A stretch of DNA of 64,000 nucleotides from CAZPQK01 sp964588695 (lineage in GTDB: Bacteria > Krumholzibacteriota > Krumholzibacteriia > WVZY01 > JAKEHA01). Positions 42,514 through 52,400 of the stretch are shown piece by piece. The stretch spans positions 124,001 to 188,000 of the forward strand of contig CAZPQK010000001.1 of the NCBI GenBank assembly GCA_964588695.1, given 5' to 3'. Positions within the stretch are counted from its first letter, which is position 1, and each line of letters begins with the position of its first letter. The notes under the pieces were generated by a model that had not been told where the DNA came from, made no database searches, and saw only the letters and a program-made list of their open reading frames with translations. The position numbers and the translations under genes are program-made.

Positions 42514-43872
42514 ATGACTACTTCGCTGCCCTACATCAAACTTGTTGATAAGAGCGACGACGCCTCTAAGGCGGGTCTGCAGGCGTTGCTGTTGCGCGCG
42601 CTCGAGGCCAGCAAGACCAGGCCAATGGCGGTCGAAGTCCGCGGCAGTCGCGAGCAGCGCTTTCTGTTTTTCCGCGAAGGCCAAATCTATGGCGCGGGCA
42701 TGGTTGCTGGCGATGCGTTTTCGTCGACGACGATTCGCGAGTTCCTGATTGCGCCGGAGGCGATGAACTTTCCCACGCTGGCGCTTTATGAGCTAAACAA
42801 CAAGATTCTTCATTCCATCCTTATCTTGTTTCAGAAGAAACCAACTGTGCAGGTGCAAACCTCGCTGGTGGACCTTGACGAAGTTCTCGATCGCATCGAA
42901 GCCGACGGAAAAACGTGCGTGGTTGCCGGCGTTCGCGAAGACTTCGTTGCCATGCTGCGTTACGAAAAGGGTCGCGCCACCGCGTTGTGCTTTGGCGAAA
43001 GCCTGCCGACCCCGCGCGAAAGTTCGTTCCGCGACGAGTTCCTGGTTCAGATCTACACCATTACGACCGAAACCCCGTTAACCATCAACGTCTTCGAAGA
43101 CTTGATGGTGTCGTACGCGACCGACGCCAAGACCGTTCCGGACGGCTTTTCGGGAAGCTTCGAAGAGCTTTACCTGGCCAAGCCGCCAATGCTGTCGCTG
43201 CGTTTTCGCGGTCGCGAGATTGATCATTGGGTGCTCGACCGCCCGGTGACCAAGATCGGGCGCACACCCGACAACGACATCTGCATCGACAACCTGGCAG
43301 TGTCGCGATTGCACGCGGTGATCGAGCAGGAAAAGGGCGCGTACTACGTTAAAGACTGCGACAGCCTTAACGGGACTCAGGTAAACGGCAACCGGGTTGG
43401 CCGCGCCAAGCTGGAAGACCAGGACGTCATCCAGATTGGAAAGCACGAGATTCGGTTTCAGCGACAAGGCGGCCAAACCATCACATCGCCAGAAACGATA
43501 CAGGGGTTTGACCAGACCATCATTATTAATGCTTCCGACCTGCGCGCCCGTGCGCAAGAGCCCGTTGCGCAGCAACCGGAACCAAACAAACAGCCGCACC
43601 TGGTGATGAAAACCGAGTACGGCGATCGCGTTATTGAGATCACCGATTCCGGTGTGTCGATTGGCAAAGACCTGGAGTCGGATGTTGCCATTGACGGCAT
43701 GTTCGTCGCCAAGAAACACGTCTACATCACGGTCGAAAAAGACCGCGTGATCCTTCGCCACCTTGGTGGGTTGCGCAAGGTAACGGTCGGTGGGCGTCCG
43801 GTCCGCGAGATCGAGCTCCAAGACAACGACGAGATCCGCATCGCAAGCGAAGAGTTCGTCTTTCACAACTAA
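42514..43872 (+). CDS. double-FHA-domain protein
   Basis: A 452-residue cytoplasmic protein. The first 210 residues form a DUF4388/PATAN-like region by eye (REQRFLFFREGQIYGAGMVAGDAF, FPTLALYELNNKILHSILILFQ), a domain found with FHA and kinases in bacterial signalling; this is not certain. A clear FHA domain follows (about 235-310) with IGRTPDNDICIDNLAVSRLHA and DCDSLNGTQVNG, carrying the expected phosphothreonine-binding Arg, Ser and Asn. A second FHA-like domain is at the C-terminus (about 365-450, SIGKDLESDVAIDG), lacking the canonical Arg and SxxH. It is followed 11 bases on by a phosphoesterase and then by a kinase, forming one operon. Confidence 0.9.
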   Translation: MTTSLPYIKLVDKSDDASKAGLQALLLRALEASKTRPMAVEVRGSREQRFLFFREGQIYGAGMVAGDAFSSTTIREFLIAPEAMNFPTLALYELNNKILHSILILFQKKPTVQVQTSLVDLDEVLDRIEADGKTCVVAGVREDFVAMLRYEKGRATALCFGESLPTPRESSFRDEFLVQIYTITTETPLTINVFEDLMVSYATDAKTVPDGFSGSFEELYLAKPPMLSLRFRGREIDHWVLDRPVTKIGRTPDNDICIDNLAVSRLHAVIEQEKGAYYVKDCDSLNGTQVNGNRVGRAKLEDQDVIQIGKHEIRFQRQGGQTITSPETIQGFDQTIIINASDLRARAQEPVAQQPEPNKQPHLVMKTEYGDRVIEITDSGVSIGKDLESDVAIDGMFVAKKHVYITVEKDRVILRHLGGLRKVTVGGRPVREIELQDNDEIRIASEEFVFHN

Positions 43873-43883
43873 GGGACGCCGGC

Positions 43884-44615
43884 ATGCGCTACGTTTTAAT
43901 TTCCGACATTCACGCCAACTTAGAGGCGTTGGAAGCGACACTGGAACGCCTGGAGCTTCTCGCCCCGTTCCAACTGATGTGCCTGGGCGATATTGTTGGC
44001 TATGGCGCCGATCCCGCCGCATGCATCAACGTAGTTGGAGATCGCGCCAATTTGATGCTCGCGGGCAACCACGACCTCGCCGTCGCAGACGTTATCGACT
44101 GCGACGACTTTAACCCCATCGCGCGTCAGTCGGTCGCGTGGACACAAAACGTGCTGACACCGGAAGACCGGGAGTTGTTGTCCAGCCTGCCGCTACAGTA
44201 TGTCGATGGCGAGTACAGTTACACCCACGCATCGCCGGTCGACCCGATGGCGTTTAACTACGTGCGGACGCTAGAAGACGTGTCAGATGTGTTCGCCACC
44301 GTCGGCCAGCAGTTTTGCTTTGTTGGCCACACGCACCTTCCGGTGCTGGTACGACTGGACAAGCGCTCCGGTCGGATGGAAGTGGTTCGCGACACCAAGA
44401 TCAATATCGACGACCGTTGCCGGTACTTCGTTAACGTCGGCAGTATCGGACAACCGCGCGACAACAACCCGGACGCTTGCGTCGTTGTGCTGGACGAAGA
44501 AGAAGAAACCCTGGAGTTTCTGCGCATCCCTTACGACATCTCCGCGTCGCAGGAAAAGATTCTGTCGGAAGGGTTGCCGTCATACCTCGCGGAAAGGTTG
44601 CTCCTGGCGCGTTAA
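43884..44615 (+). CDS. calcineurin-like metallophosphoesterase
   Basis: A 243-residue metallophosphoesterase with all the expected metal-binding motifs: VLISDIHANLEALEA, LGDIVGYGADP, AGNHDLAV and FVGHTHLPV. The sequence is like YfcE/ApaH-related and PrpE-like members, which act as phosphodiesterases or protein phosphatases. It sits between the FHA gene (11 bases) and a Ser/Thr kinase gene (three bases), so removing phosphate from the kinase's targets is an appealing role. A nucleotide substrate is the alternative. Confidence 0.9.
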   Translation: MRYVLISDIHANLEALEATLERLELLAPFQLMCLGDIVGYGADPAACINVVGDRANLMLAGNHDLAVADVIDCDDFNPIARQSVAWTQNVLTPEDRELLSSLPLQYVDGEYSYTHASPVDPMAFNYVRTLEDVSDVFATVGQQFCFVGHTHLPVLVRLDKRSGRMEVVRDTKINIDDRCRYFVNVGSIGQPRDNNPDACVVVLDEEEETLEFLRIPYDISASQEKILSEGLPSYLAERLLLAR

Positions 44616-44618
44616 CTC

Positions 44619-46349
44619 ATGAGCGACTCCGAAAACATAAAGATACTATCGACCGTGGCCAGCGGCGGAACTGCGGTGCTGTTTAAGGCGCTGCAAACCT
44701 CGTTGGACCGGATTGTCGCGGTTAAGCGTCTTCATTCGCATTTAACGTCGGATGAGAACTTTACTCGTCGCTTCATTCTGGAAGCTAAGGCGGCCGCTTC
44801 TCTGGAGCACGAGAACATTGTCCACGTCATCGACTTCGGCCGCGTCGGCGATGATTACCAGATGATTCTGGAGTTCGTCGAAGGGCAAAGCCTGGCGGAT
44901 ATCCTGGAACGCTGGCGACCAATTCAACCCGAACTTGCCCTGGCGATCGTTCATCAGATATGCATGGGGTTGGAGCACGCGCACTCCAAGGGGATCGTTC
45001 ACCGCGACATCAAGCCCGGCAACGTGATGATCACCAACTACGGGCGCATCAAGATTACCGACTTTGGCCTGGCGAAACTGACGCAGGCAACGACGTCGCA
45101 CACCGCCGACGATTCCATTCTTGGAACTCCGCTTTATATGTCGCCCGAACAGGCGTTCGGCGAGAGCGTCGATCACCGTAGCGATTTGTTTTCGTTGGGC
45201 ACCGTGCTTTACGAACTGGTCACCGGCAAGCAGCCGTTCGCCAGCGAAAACTACATGGGTGTCATTCAAAATATTATTAACAAAAACATCACACCGGTTT
45301 CCGAAGTCAATCCGCGTATACCCAGCGAGATTGTTGCGATCGTTAACAAGGCGTTGTCCAAAAACCGCGACGACAGGTTTCAAAGCGCACGCGAGTTTCG
45401 CGAGCGCATCGAAGATTATCTGGGCCTTTCGCGGCTTAACGAGCTCGGCGACAACCTGAGGGTCTTGCTGGATACCAACGCCAACACTCAGGTGCTCTCC
45501 AAGTCCGACCTGCCGGAATCCGAAAGCCTTAAAAAGCGCAAGACTTCGCCGGGGGCCGTAGTCGCACTGGCACTGTTGCTGTTTATTGCAGCCGGTACTG
45601 GCGCCGTTATGTTTAAGCCCGAATTGTTGGAGTCGGTGCGGGCGTACATTCCCATCGACACCGGCCCGCCGCAGACCACCTTGCCGCCACAAGCGGCATC
45701 ATCGGCAGGTATAACCGTCGACATGGGTCTGGACGATTTGATCGCGGCGACCGATTCCACCGCAGCAGCCGAAAGCGTTGCGACCGACCCGGAAGCCGCA
45801 GTTTCCTCGCAATCGGTTGACGCGACCCCGGTAACGGCAACCCCGCAACAAACCACAACCGCGGTCGCAGAAAAAACTCCGCCGCGCGAAGACAAGCCCA
45901 AGCCGCGTCCGGCTAAACCTAGGGTGCGTGAAGGTTGGCTTGTCGTCGAAGCGAACGTAAGCGCCGAGGTGTACGTCGACGGGGTATACCGCGGCGACAC
46001 GCCGATGACGCTAAAACTCACTGCGGGTCAGCACAAAATTGAGTGTCGGAGTCCGCGCCACCAGTCGTACTCGGAATCGCTGCGCATCATCGCCGGCGAG
46101 CAATCCATGCGAACGGTTACCCTGCAAAAACTTTCGGGTCGCATCGTGATTACGACCAACCCCGGCGCGCAAATATTTGTCGACGGCAAACTGAAAGGCG
46201 TCACGCCAATGTCGACGCCGCTGATCGTCGATGCAGGCACACACACGGTAACGTTGCGCAAGACCGGCTTTCACGACTGGTCGTCGACGGTCGAAGTTGG
46301 GCCTAACGGCTCCCTACCCCTGAACATTACTCTAAGTAAAAAGTTTTAG
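44619..46349 (+). CDS. membrane-bound Ser/Thr protein kinase with two PEGA domains
   Basis: A eukaryote-like kinase of 576 residues. The cytoplasmic kinase domain (about 8-270) has ATP lysine Lys36 (AVKRL), catalytic Asp130 in HRDIKPGN, DFG at 148-150 and GTPLYMSPEQ. The glycine-rich loop is ASGGTA, with the first and third glycines replaced by alanine, a variant seen in many bacterial kinases. One membrane segment lies at about 312-331, then a Pro/Thr-rich spacer, and two PEGA domains at about 440-510 and 515-576, which are likely to face the periplasm. It ends four bases inside the convergent GT9 gene. The PEGA domains might sense or bind envelope ligands. Confidence 0.93.
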   Translation: MSDSENIKILSTVASGGTAVLFKALQTSLDRIVAVKRLHSHLTSDENFTRRFILEAKAAASLEHENIVHVIDFGRVGDDYQMILEFVEGQSLADILERWRPIQPELALAIVHQICMGLEHAHSKGIVHRDIKPGNVMITNYGRIKITDFGLAKLTQATTSHTADDSILGTPLYMSPEQAFGESVDHRSDLFSLGTVLYELVTGKQPFASENYMGVIQNIINKNITPVSEVNPRIPSEIVAIVNKALSKNRDDRFQSAREFRERIEDYLGLSRLNELGDNLRVLLDTNANTQVLSKSDLPESESLKKRKTSPGAVVALALLLFIAAGTGAVMFKPELLESVRAYIPIDTGPPQTTLPPQAASSAGITVDMGLDDLIAATDSTAAAESVATDPEAAVSSQSVDATPVTATPQQTTTAVAEKTPPREDKPKPRPAKPRVREGWLVVEANVSAEVYVDGVYRGDTPMTLKLTAGQHKIECRSPRHQSYSESLRIIAGEQSMRTVTLQKLSGRIVITTNPGAQIFVDGKLKGVTPMSTPLIVDAGTHTVTLRKTGFHDWSSTVEVGPNGSLPLNITLSKKF

Positions 46350-47464
46350 CGGCGAGTTGGCGCGTTCGCCAATCGCTCCAGGACCGCGCCCGCTACTTCT
46401 GCCGCCGACAAACTGGCCAGGACGCCTCCCGGCGCCCTCACGGTATGTAGCGACGGTGATCGCGGCGCCCAGCGAAGCGGATCGGTAGGACCAAAGATGG
46501 CCAGGGTATGTGCGCCCGCTGCAGCGGCGACATGCATGACGCCGGTGTCGTTGCACAAGACCAGGTCGGCTTCGCGCATAAGCGCGGCTACCCGATCGAT
46601 GGGCTCGCCAACCACCACTTGTGGTTTCAGGTTGGAAGGACAACTGGCAACAAATGCGGCTACCGAAGCGGCGTCGGCCGGCCCCTGTGGGGTTACCACT
46701 TCAATGGCTACTTCCCTTGCGACCGCTTTGACGACTTCTCCAAAGCGCTCCGTGGGCCAGATGTTCTCGGTCTTTCCCGCGCCGGGGTGAACCAGCAGTC
46801 GCGTTGCGCCTTCGCTCCACAACTTGTTGGCCACTACCTTAGCCCACTCAAGTGAAGACTGCGATGGCTCTAGAACCGGCGCCAGATTGTCCGTGGTGAT
46901 CCCCAATGTCCGCAGCGGAAACAAGTTGTGCTCGGCTTCGTTCATTGTGCTCAACTCATCGGCAGCCGGAAGCGGCAGCGTCATGTTCAAAAAAGAACCC
47001 GACAGGTCGCCCTGGCGAGTCAGCGTGGATCCAACGCGCCGACGTGCCCCCGACAGCGCCAGCATCATCAAACTCGTGAACGAAAACGACACCGTGTGCA
47101 ACACAATTGCGAGGTCGAACTTGCCTTTTCGCAACTCGTGCAAGAGGCTGGCGTGTTTTATCGGGTTGCGTTTGTCGAACGTGAGCACACGATCGACGTG
47201 CGGGTTGGACAGCAGCACCCCACGGTTGATGGGTGCGGTAAGCACGGTTAGATCGCATTCGGGCAACGTTTCCTTTACCGCCCGAAACGCCGGCGTGGCC
47301 AGCAGCATATCGCCCATTTGATTGTGTTGCCGGACCACCAGAATTCGCCGTGGGGGCGGCGTCATCACCTGCTGCGCGGTTAGCGGACGAGCGCGAAACA
47401 CGTACCCAAGCGCGCGCATTAGACCCCGCTTGGACGATCGCTCGACAGTCTTAACTAGTCCCAT
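46346..47464 (-). CDS. glycosyltransferase family 9 (heptosyltransferase-like)
   Basis: A GT-B glycosyltransferase of family 9, which adds heptose or similar sugars to the lipopolysaccharide core at the inner face of the cytoplasmic membrane. The 372-residue protein has ILVVRQHNQMGDMLLATPAFRA near residue 40, HPGAGKTENIWPTERF in the centre, and LCNDTGVMHVAAAAG toward the C-terminus. A basic N-terminal extension of about 38 residues precedes the first Rossmann domain. It overlaps the rsgA stop by ten bases, and its 3' end overlaps the kinase gene stop. The exact sugar donor cannot be inferred. Confidence 0.88.
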   Translation of the reverse strand: MGLVKTVERSSKRGLMRALGYVFRARPLTAQQVMTPPPRRILVVRQHNQMGDMLLATPAFRAVKETLPECDLTVLTAPINRGVLLSNPHVDRVLTFDKRNPIKHASLLHELRKGKFDLAIVLHTVSFSFTSLMMLALSGARRRVGSTLTRQGDLSGSFLNMTLPLPAADELSTMNEAEHNLFPLRTLGITTDNLAPVLEPSQSSLEWAKVVANKLWSEGATRLLVHPGAGKTENIWPTERFGEVVKAVAREVAIEVVTPQGPADAASVAAFVASCPSNLKPQVVVGEPIDRVAALMREADLVLCNDTGVMHVAAAAGAHTLAIFGPTDPLRWAPRSPSLHTVRAPGGVLASLSAAEVAGAVLERLANAPTRR

Positions 47465-48381
47465 TTTTTCAAACGCTTGTTGCGCTCAACGACGTCATCG
47501 AACAACGCCAGGTAGCTTCGGTACCGACTTTCCGCGATGTCACCCGCGGCCACTGCGTCGCGGACTCCGCATTGCGGTTCATGTTTGTGAGCACAAGGTG
47601 AAAACTTGCACGCGTCAACGTGTTTAGCCAGGTCAGGAAAGCATGCCGCCAGGGCAAACTCGTCGGCGCCCGCGTAACCGAAAGTTTGCACGCCGGGGGT
47701 GTCAACCAAGAACCCGCCGCGAAACGGGTAGAGCTGGGAGTGGGTTGTGGTGTGGCGACCACGGCGTGTTTTTTGCCCGACGGTGTTCACCCGCAAGTCC
47801 AACGACGGGTCCAAACCCATTAGCAACGAACTCTTGCCGACGCCCGACGGGCCCACAAACGCGTACAGCCCGTCCGCTAGTTCTGACTCCAGCGACTCAA
47901 TGCCGGCGCGAGTTTCCGCGCTGGTACGGTGAACCGGATAGCCAACCGACTGATACAGATCGGCGAACTGGTCAACCTTAGCGGCGTCGACCAGATCGAT
48001 TTTGTTTACGATGATCGCTGACGGCACCCGCCCGTGCTCGGCCGATGCCAGGACCCGGTCCACAAAACCCAGGTGAAGCGGTGGTTGTTTGATCGACACC
48101 ACCAGGTAAAGCCGGTCCAGGTTCGCGGCCATAAAGCGCTCGGTGGCGTCGCGTTCGACGTAGCGGGAAAGCCAGTTGTCGCGGTCGTCGACGGCCTCGA
48201 TGACCCCAGCCGACTCGTCGGCCGTTATCGTTACCCGATCGCCGGCCACGATGCGGAACCCACGGTCGGCCTGGCGCAATTTACCGCGCATCGCACAGGC
48301 AATAGCACCGGCGTCGGTGTCGACCCAGACCTCGCTTCCGGTGACCCGGATGACCAGCCCTTTTAGCTCCTGATTGCCCAT
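47455..48381 (-). CDS. rsgA: ribosome biogenesis GTPase RsgA
   Basis: A circularly permuted GTPase that checks maturation of the 30S subunit. From the ATG chosen it has 308 residues; a 30-residue upstream extension has no typical sequence. The permuted order of motifs is visible: NKIDL (G4) comes before GPSGVGKSSLL (G1), then DTPG (G3). The zinc motif CKFSPCAHKHEPQC and the N-terminal OB fold (about 5-75) complete the family layout. It precedes the GT9 gene with a ten-base overlap. Confidence 0.95.
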   Translation of the reverse strand: MGNQELKGLVIRVTGSEVWVDTDAGAIACAMRGKLRQADRGFRIVAGDRVTITADESAGVIEAVDDRDNWLSRYVERDATERFMAANLDRLYLVVSIKQPPLHLGFVDRVLASAEHGRVPSAIIVNKIDLVDAAKVDQFADLYQSVGYPVHRTSAETRAGIESLESELADGLYAFVGPSGVGKSSLLMGLDPSLDLRVNTVGQKTRRGRHTTTHSQLYPFRGGFLVDTPGVQTFGYAGADEFALAACFPDLAKHVDACKFSPCAHKHEPQCGVRDAVAAGDIAESRYRSYLALFDDVVERNKRLKKWD

Positions 48382-48532
48382 GGGTGTCGCCGCCCGGGGC
48401 GGCTTCCTAACCGCAAAAACATAGCCTATATAACCAGTTACGCACAGTTTGGGGTTGAGAATAGCCCCCAAACCTGCTAATTTCCAGAAGCGATTTTATG
48501 GTGAATTTTCCTTCCACACACATAATCAAAAT

Positions 48533-49000
48533 ATGACTTCTTCTGAACTAGCGAGTTACTTTCACGAAGATCTTTGTATCTTCGACCTGGACGCCAAGAA
48601 CAAGCGCGAAGCGTTGGCCGAAATGGTCGACGCCATCTGCACCGCGCGCGGCGCCAAAGACAACGACATTATTTTGGAAATGCTGCTTAACCGCGAAAGC
48701 CTGGGCAGCACAGGAATCGCGCAGGGCGTGGCGTTTCCGCATGGACGTTCGCTGGCAATCACCGAACTAACGATACTGTTCGCGCGTTCGCAAGCTGGCA
48801 TCGACTTCGACGCTGTCGATAAAGAACCCACCAACCTGTTCTTTCTGATCATGGCGCCGCCGCAAGACAAAGACAACTTGTACCTGCAGGTGCTCGGCAA
48901 CATGGTCGATCTGATCAAAGACGACGCCATCAAGGACCGGTTACTTGCGGTCGACTCTTTCGATCAACTCCAGGCAATCGTTTCTCGAGAGGAATCATGA
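48533..49000 (+). CDS. PTS EIIA domain protein (PtsN-like)
   Basis: A 155-residue protein of the EIIA-Ntr/fructose (type 2) class. The phosphoaccepting histidine is His70 in GVAFPHGRS. The pattern DLCIFDLDAKNKREALAEM and LLNRESLGSTGIAQG is typical of PtsN-like regulators. No PTS permease, HPr or EI gene is adjacent, so it is more likely a regulatory phosphocarrier than a sugar transporter subunit. The start is ATG after an AT-rich leader with no strong ribosome-binding site. It is coupled by an ATGA overlap to a zinc-ribbon protein and lies upstream of a sigma-54-type activator gene. Confidence 0.88.
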   Translation: MTSSELASYFHEDLCIFDLDAKNKREALAEMVDAICTARGAKDNDIILEMLLNRESLGSTGIAQGVAFPHGRSLAITELTILFARSQAGIDFDAVDKEPTNLFFLIMAPPQDKDNLYLQVLGNMVDLIKDDAIKDRLLAVDSFDQLQAIVSREES

Positions 49001-49353
49001 ACGACCCAAACGCGGATCAAGCCAAGATCCTGGTGGCTCTCCAGGATCTCGATCAACTCATTAAAGAAGTCGGCGACGACAAAACTTCCGGCGAGCTTAA
49101 GGAAATGGGATTCCAGCTCGACGGTGTCGAAGAGCTACACAATCAGCGCGCGGCTTTGGCCGACCGCCTCAAACCCCAAATCCGCAGCCGCTACGAGCGT
49201 CTCCATAAGACCTACGACCGTATCGTCGTCCCGGTCTCCGACGATCTCTGCCTCGGCTGCTTTGCGAAGATTCCCACCTCGTTTAAGTCTCTCAGTGAAA
49301 AACAAGCTATCCTGACCTGCGAAAACTGCGGCCGGATGCTCTATTTCACGTAG
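48997..49353 (+). CDS. zinc-ribbon protein with helical hairpin (CdsZ/YbeQ-type C4 domain)
   Basis: A 118-residue protein: an N-terminal helical hairpin (about 5-70) and a C-terminal zinc ribbon with CLGCFAKIPTSF and CENCGRMLYF. This arrangement resembles the C4-type zinc-ribbon domain of DUF164/CdsZ-like proteins, but the usual 240-residue length is halved: the coiled part is short. ATG overlaps the EIIA stop (ATGA). It is terminated by a strong hairpin, so the two genes form a short operon. The function is unknown; protein-protein bridging is one idea. Confidence 0.85.
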   Translation: MNDPNADQAKILVALQDLDQLIKEVGDDKTSGELKEMGFQLDGVEELHNQRAALADRLKPQIRSRYERLHKTYDRIVVPVSDDLCLGCFAKIPTSFKSLSEKQAILTCENCGRMLYFT

Positions 49354-49387
49354 TTATAACGACTTACACGTATAGAGCTAATCTCTT

Positions 49388-49424
49388 CACGCCCGTACGA
49401 ACTCCGTGCGGGCGTGACTTTTTT
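49388..49424 (+). terminator. intrinsic terminator after the zinc-ribbon gene
   Basis: CACGCCCGTACG and CGTGCGGGCGTG form a 12-base stem (one wobble pair) with a five-base loop, followed by ACTTTTTT. It ends the EIIA-zinc-ribbon operon, 60 bases before the sigma-54-type activator gene. Confidence 0.92.
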
Positions 49425-49484
49425 GGCCTAACCGCGTAAAATAATTTAACGCTGTCAAATATCTTTCCCTGAGTTTGGAGACTT

Positions 49485-52400
49485 ATGTCGACGCTAGGCC
49501 ATAGCTTTTTGGAGCGCCTGGAGCGCGTGACCGAAACCGCATCGACCGGTGAATGGCGGTGCTCCCTGCGCGAAGACCCAGTCGACGAGACTCGGTTTTT
49601 GGTGATGTCGCGCCGTTTGGACAACGACATTTCGCCAGAGACATTTTTGCTGCGAGCGCGGCAAGCAACATTAATTCCCGACGCGTCGTTCGAGCCCGTG
49701 CTGGACTTTGCGGTGATCGATGGTCACTTGCACGTGCTTAGCCAGCCGGTCACCTTCGCCGCCGAGCAGGAAGCGACACCCGGGCAGGCGTTGGATCAGT
49801 CGGTGTTTGCGCTGCGTCAATTGCAGGCATTTATGCGGGCGCGCCTTCAGGTCACCCACTTGTCCGAACAAACCATTGGCTACACCGCAAGCGGTGAGTT
49901 GGTTTTGTTACCCGCGGCCTGGCTGATGCCCCCAACGTCTCCGGTCGCCGATGACGACGACGCCAGTTCGGGCGAGTCACAGCGTCTCGCGCTGAACGCG
50001 ATGCAGCCATTCCTGGTGGAATGGGCAGACAAGTTGGAGTCGGTCGCCGCCGACACCGCACAGTTGTTTCGTCGTACCGCCAATGAAATTCGCGGCGGCG
50101 AACTCGCTAGCCTTAGCGATCTGCACCTGGCGTTGTTGGGTCGCCCCGCAGTTACCGAGTTAGAGTCGGCGTCATCCGGTCGAAGCCCGCTCGACGGAGC
50201 GGCCGTTACAGCGATGGCGGCGATTGCCGACGGCAATTGCGTTGTCGAAATCCGGGGCGAATTGGGAAGCGGGCGCAGCACGCTGCTGCGCCGATTGGCG
50301 ACCGCGTTAGAACACAAAGGGAAGGTGGTTCGGTGGATTCGCCCCTGGGACCTGGTTGACCGTCGCCGTAAAAAACGCGGCGCCAAGCCGGCAGCGTATC
50401 TGATCGATAACCTGGATGATATGGCATACGTCGCCGAAGACATCGCGGTCAACCTTCTGCCGTCGCCCGGTCGCGGCAAACCACCCACGGTGGTTTGTAC
50501 GATCAACGGTAACGACGCCCCCTCTGCCGTAGAAACCTTGAAGACGTTGGCACGTGCTCGCCGTAGTGACACCAAAGTTGTAAGCATTGAGTTGCGCCCG
50601 CCCGACCCGGTGCCAGAACTCGACATGCAAGGGTTGCCCACCTGGAGTCGACACGCACTGGAGTTGCTGGCAGCGGCGCACCTACCGCTTCCGTTGCGTT
50701 TTGTAACTGGAGCGACACCCAGCGCCGAAGACATCGCCAGGCTCAACGAGCTGGTCGTGACCGGCTGGTTGGACATCGACTACGCGCGCGTCGTTGAATC
50801 TCGCCCGGTCGAACCGTTGCTGGCCATCCGATCGGCAAAACTTCGACGCCAGCTTTACGACGGCATGCAAGCCGACCGACGAGCCAAGCTCCACCGGGCG
50901 GTCGTGCGTCTGGCCGAGCAGGATTCGGCCGGGCTGCCATTGCCGTCATGGAACCTGATGCTTCACCTGATTGCTGCGGGCGACGACCGCGCCTCCGCCT
51001 ACGCGGTTAAGTTTGTCAGGGATACGCACAGTGATCTGCGGGCTCCGCATATGGCGGTGCTGGAAAAAGCGTTGGGCGCTCGCGACTTTATGCTTGGGTT
51101 AAGTTTTGGCGAGCGCATGTATCTGATCGGCGAAATGGCCGCGCACCTGATGCGGTCGGGCCGCGCCGACGACGCCGAAAAGTTGTTGTCGCTTGCCCAG
51201 GATCTGTTCGAAGACGCATCGGCCGCAGAGCTACACGAACACGCACAGGAAACATCAGAGACTCTGGCAATCCTGGCCAACGCGTGGGCGAGTCGAGGTC
51301 GGTACCGTCGCGCGCTAGCGCTGCTCACCGAAGCGCGTGACTCGTTGACCACTTATCTGTCGATTGCCGAGCAGGCCAAACTTCACAACGCTATCGGACA
51401 GCTTTTGTATCGTCTGGGCGAATACGACGCGGCCAACGAGTCTATTCGCCTAAGCCTCAATACCCTAAGCCCCACGGATCACCCTTCGGAAGTTGCGCAC
51501 GCGCTGAACCTTATGGGTGTGATTCACTACAACACCAGCCGCTATGACGAAGCCATTGCCTACTACCAGCAAAGCGCTTCCTTGCGCGAGAAAGTTGGCG
51601 ACCAAAGTAAGGTGGCGGCCACTTACAATAATCTGGCGCTGGTTTATCAAGCCAAAAGCGAGTACGACAAAGCGCTCAACTACTACCGCCGCAGTCTCGA
51701 CCTCAAACAGAAACAGAACCACCGCGAAGGAATCGCGATTAGCTACGTCAACCTGGCGCGCCTGCATTGCGACGTTGGCAACTACGAAGAGGCCGAACGG
51801 GTATGCCGCGATTGCTTAACGATTAGTCGCGAAGATGACTTTATTCAGCTGATGACCGAGGCCTATGGCACGCTCGGCGACGTTGAGTTTGAGCGCGGTA
51901 ACCTGGATAACGCGTGCGACAACTACCAGCGCGCATTGAGCGTGGCGACCGACCTGGGGATGGCCAACGAGGAGTTGAGTTCGCACCGACGGCTGGCTCG
52001 GTTGTACCTGACTCGCGGCGACAACAAAGCGGCGCGCGCTTCATTGGGACGCGCGGACGAGTTGATTGCGCAGTTGGGGTCGCGATTGGAAGCCGCCGAA
52101 GTCCATGCGATTCGCGGCGAACTGCATTTGGCAGAAGGAAATGACGCCGATGCTATTGCTGCGTTCGAGTCTGCGACCGCTGGGTTCGCTTCGTTGGCGC
52201 GACTCCGCCAGGCGGCCACAATGTTGGGGCGGGTCGGAAATATTCATGCGCGCGGTGGCAATTCGCTAAAGGCTCGACAGTATCTGGACCGTTCGATGGA
52301 CCTGCTGCGCGGCCAGATTGGCGTAGAAATACCGGAAGAAGTATTGGCTCTGCAGCAGACGGTGCGCGACACCGCGACCACACCACGAACGATTCGTACC

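Noticed and set aside
43078..45692. Minus-strand frames of 314-316 codons over the FHA and kinase genes
   Set aside because: Antisense to genes with complete domains.
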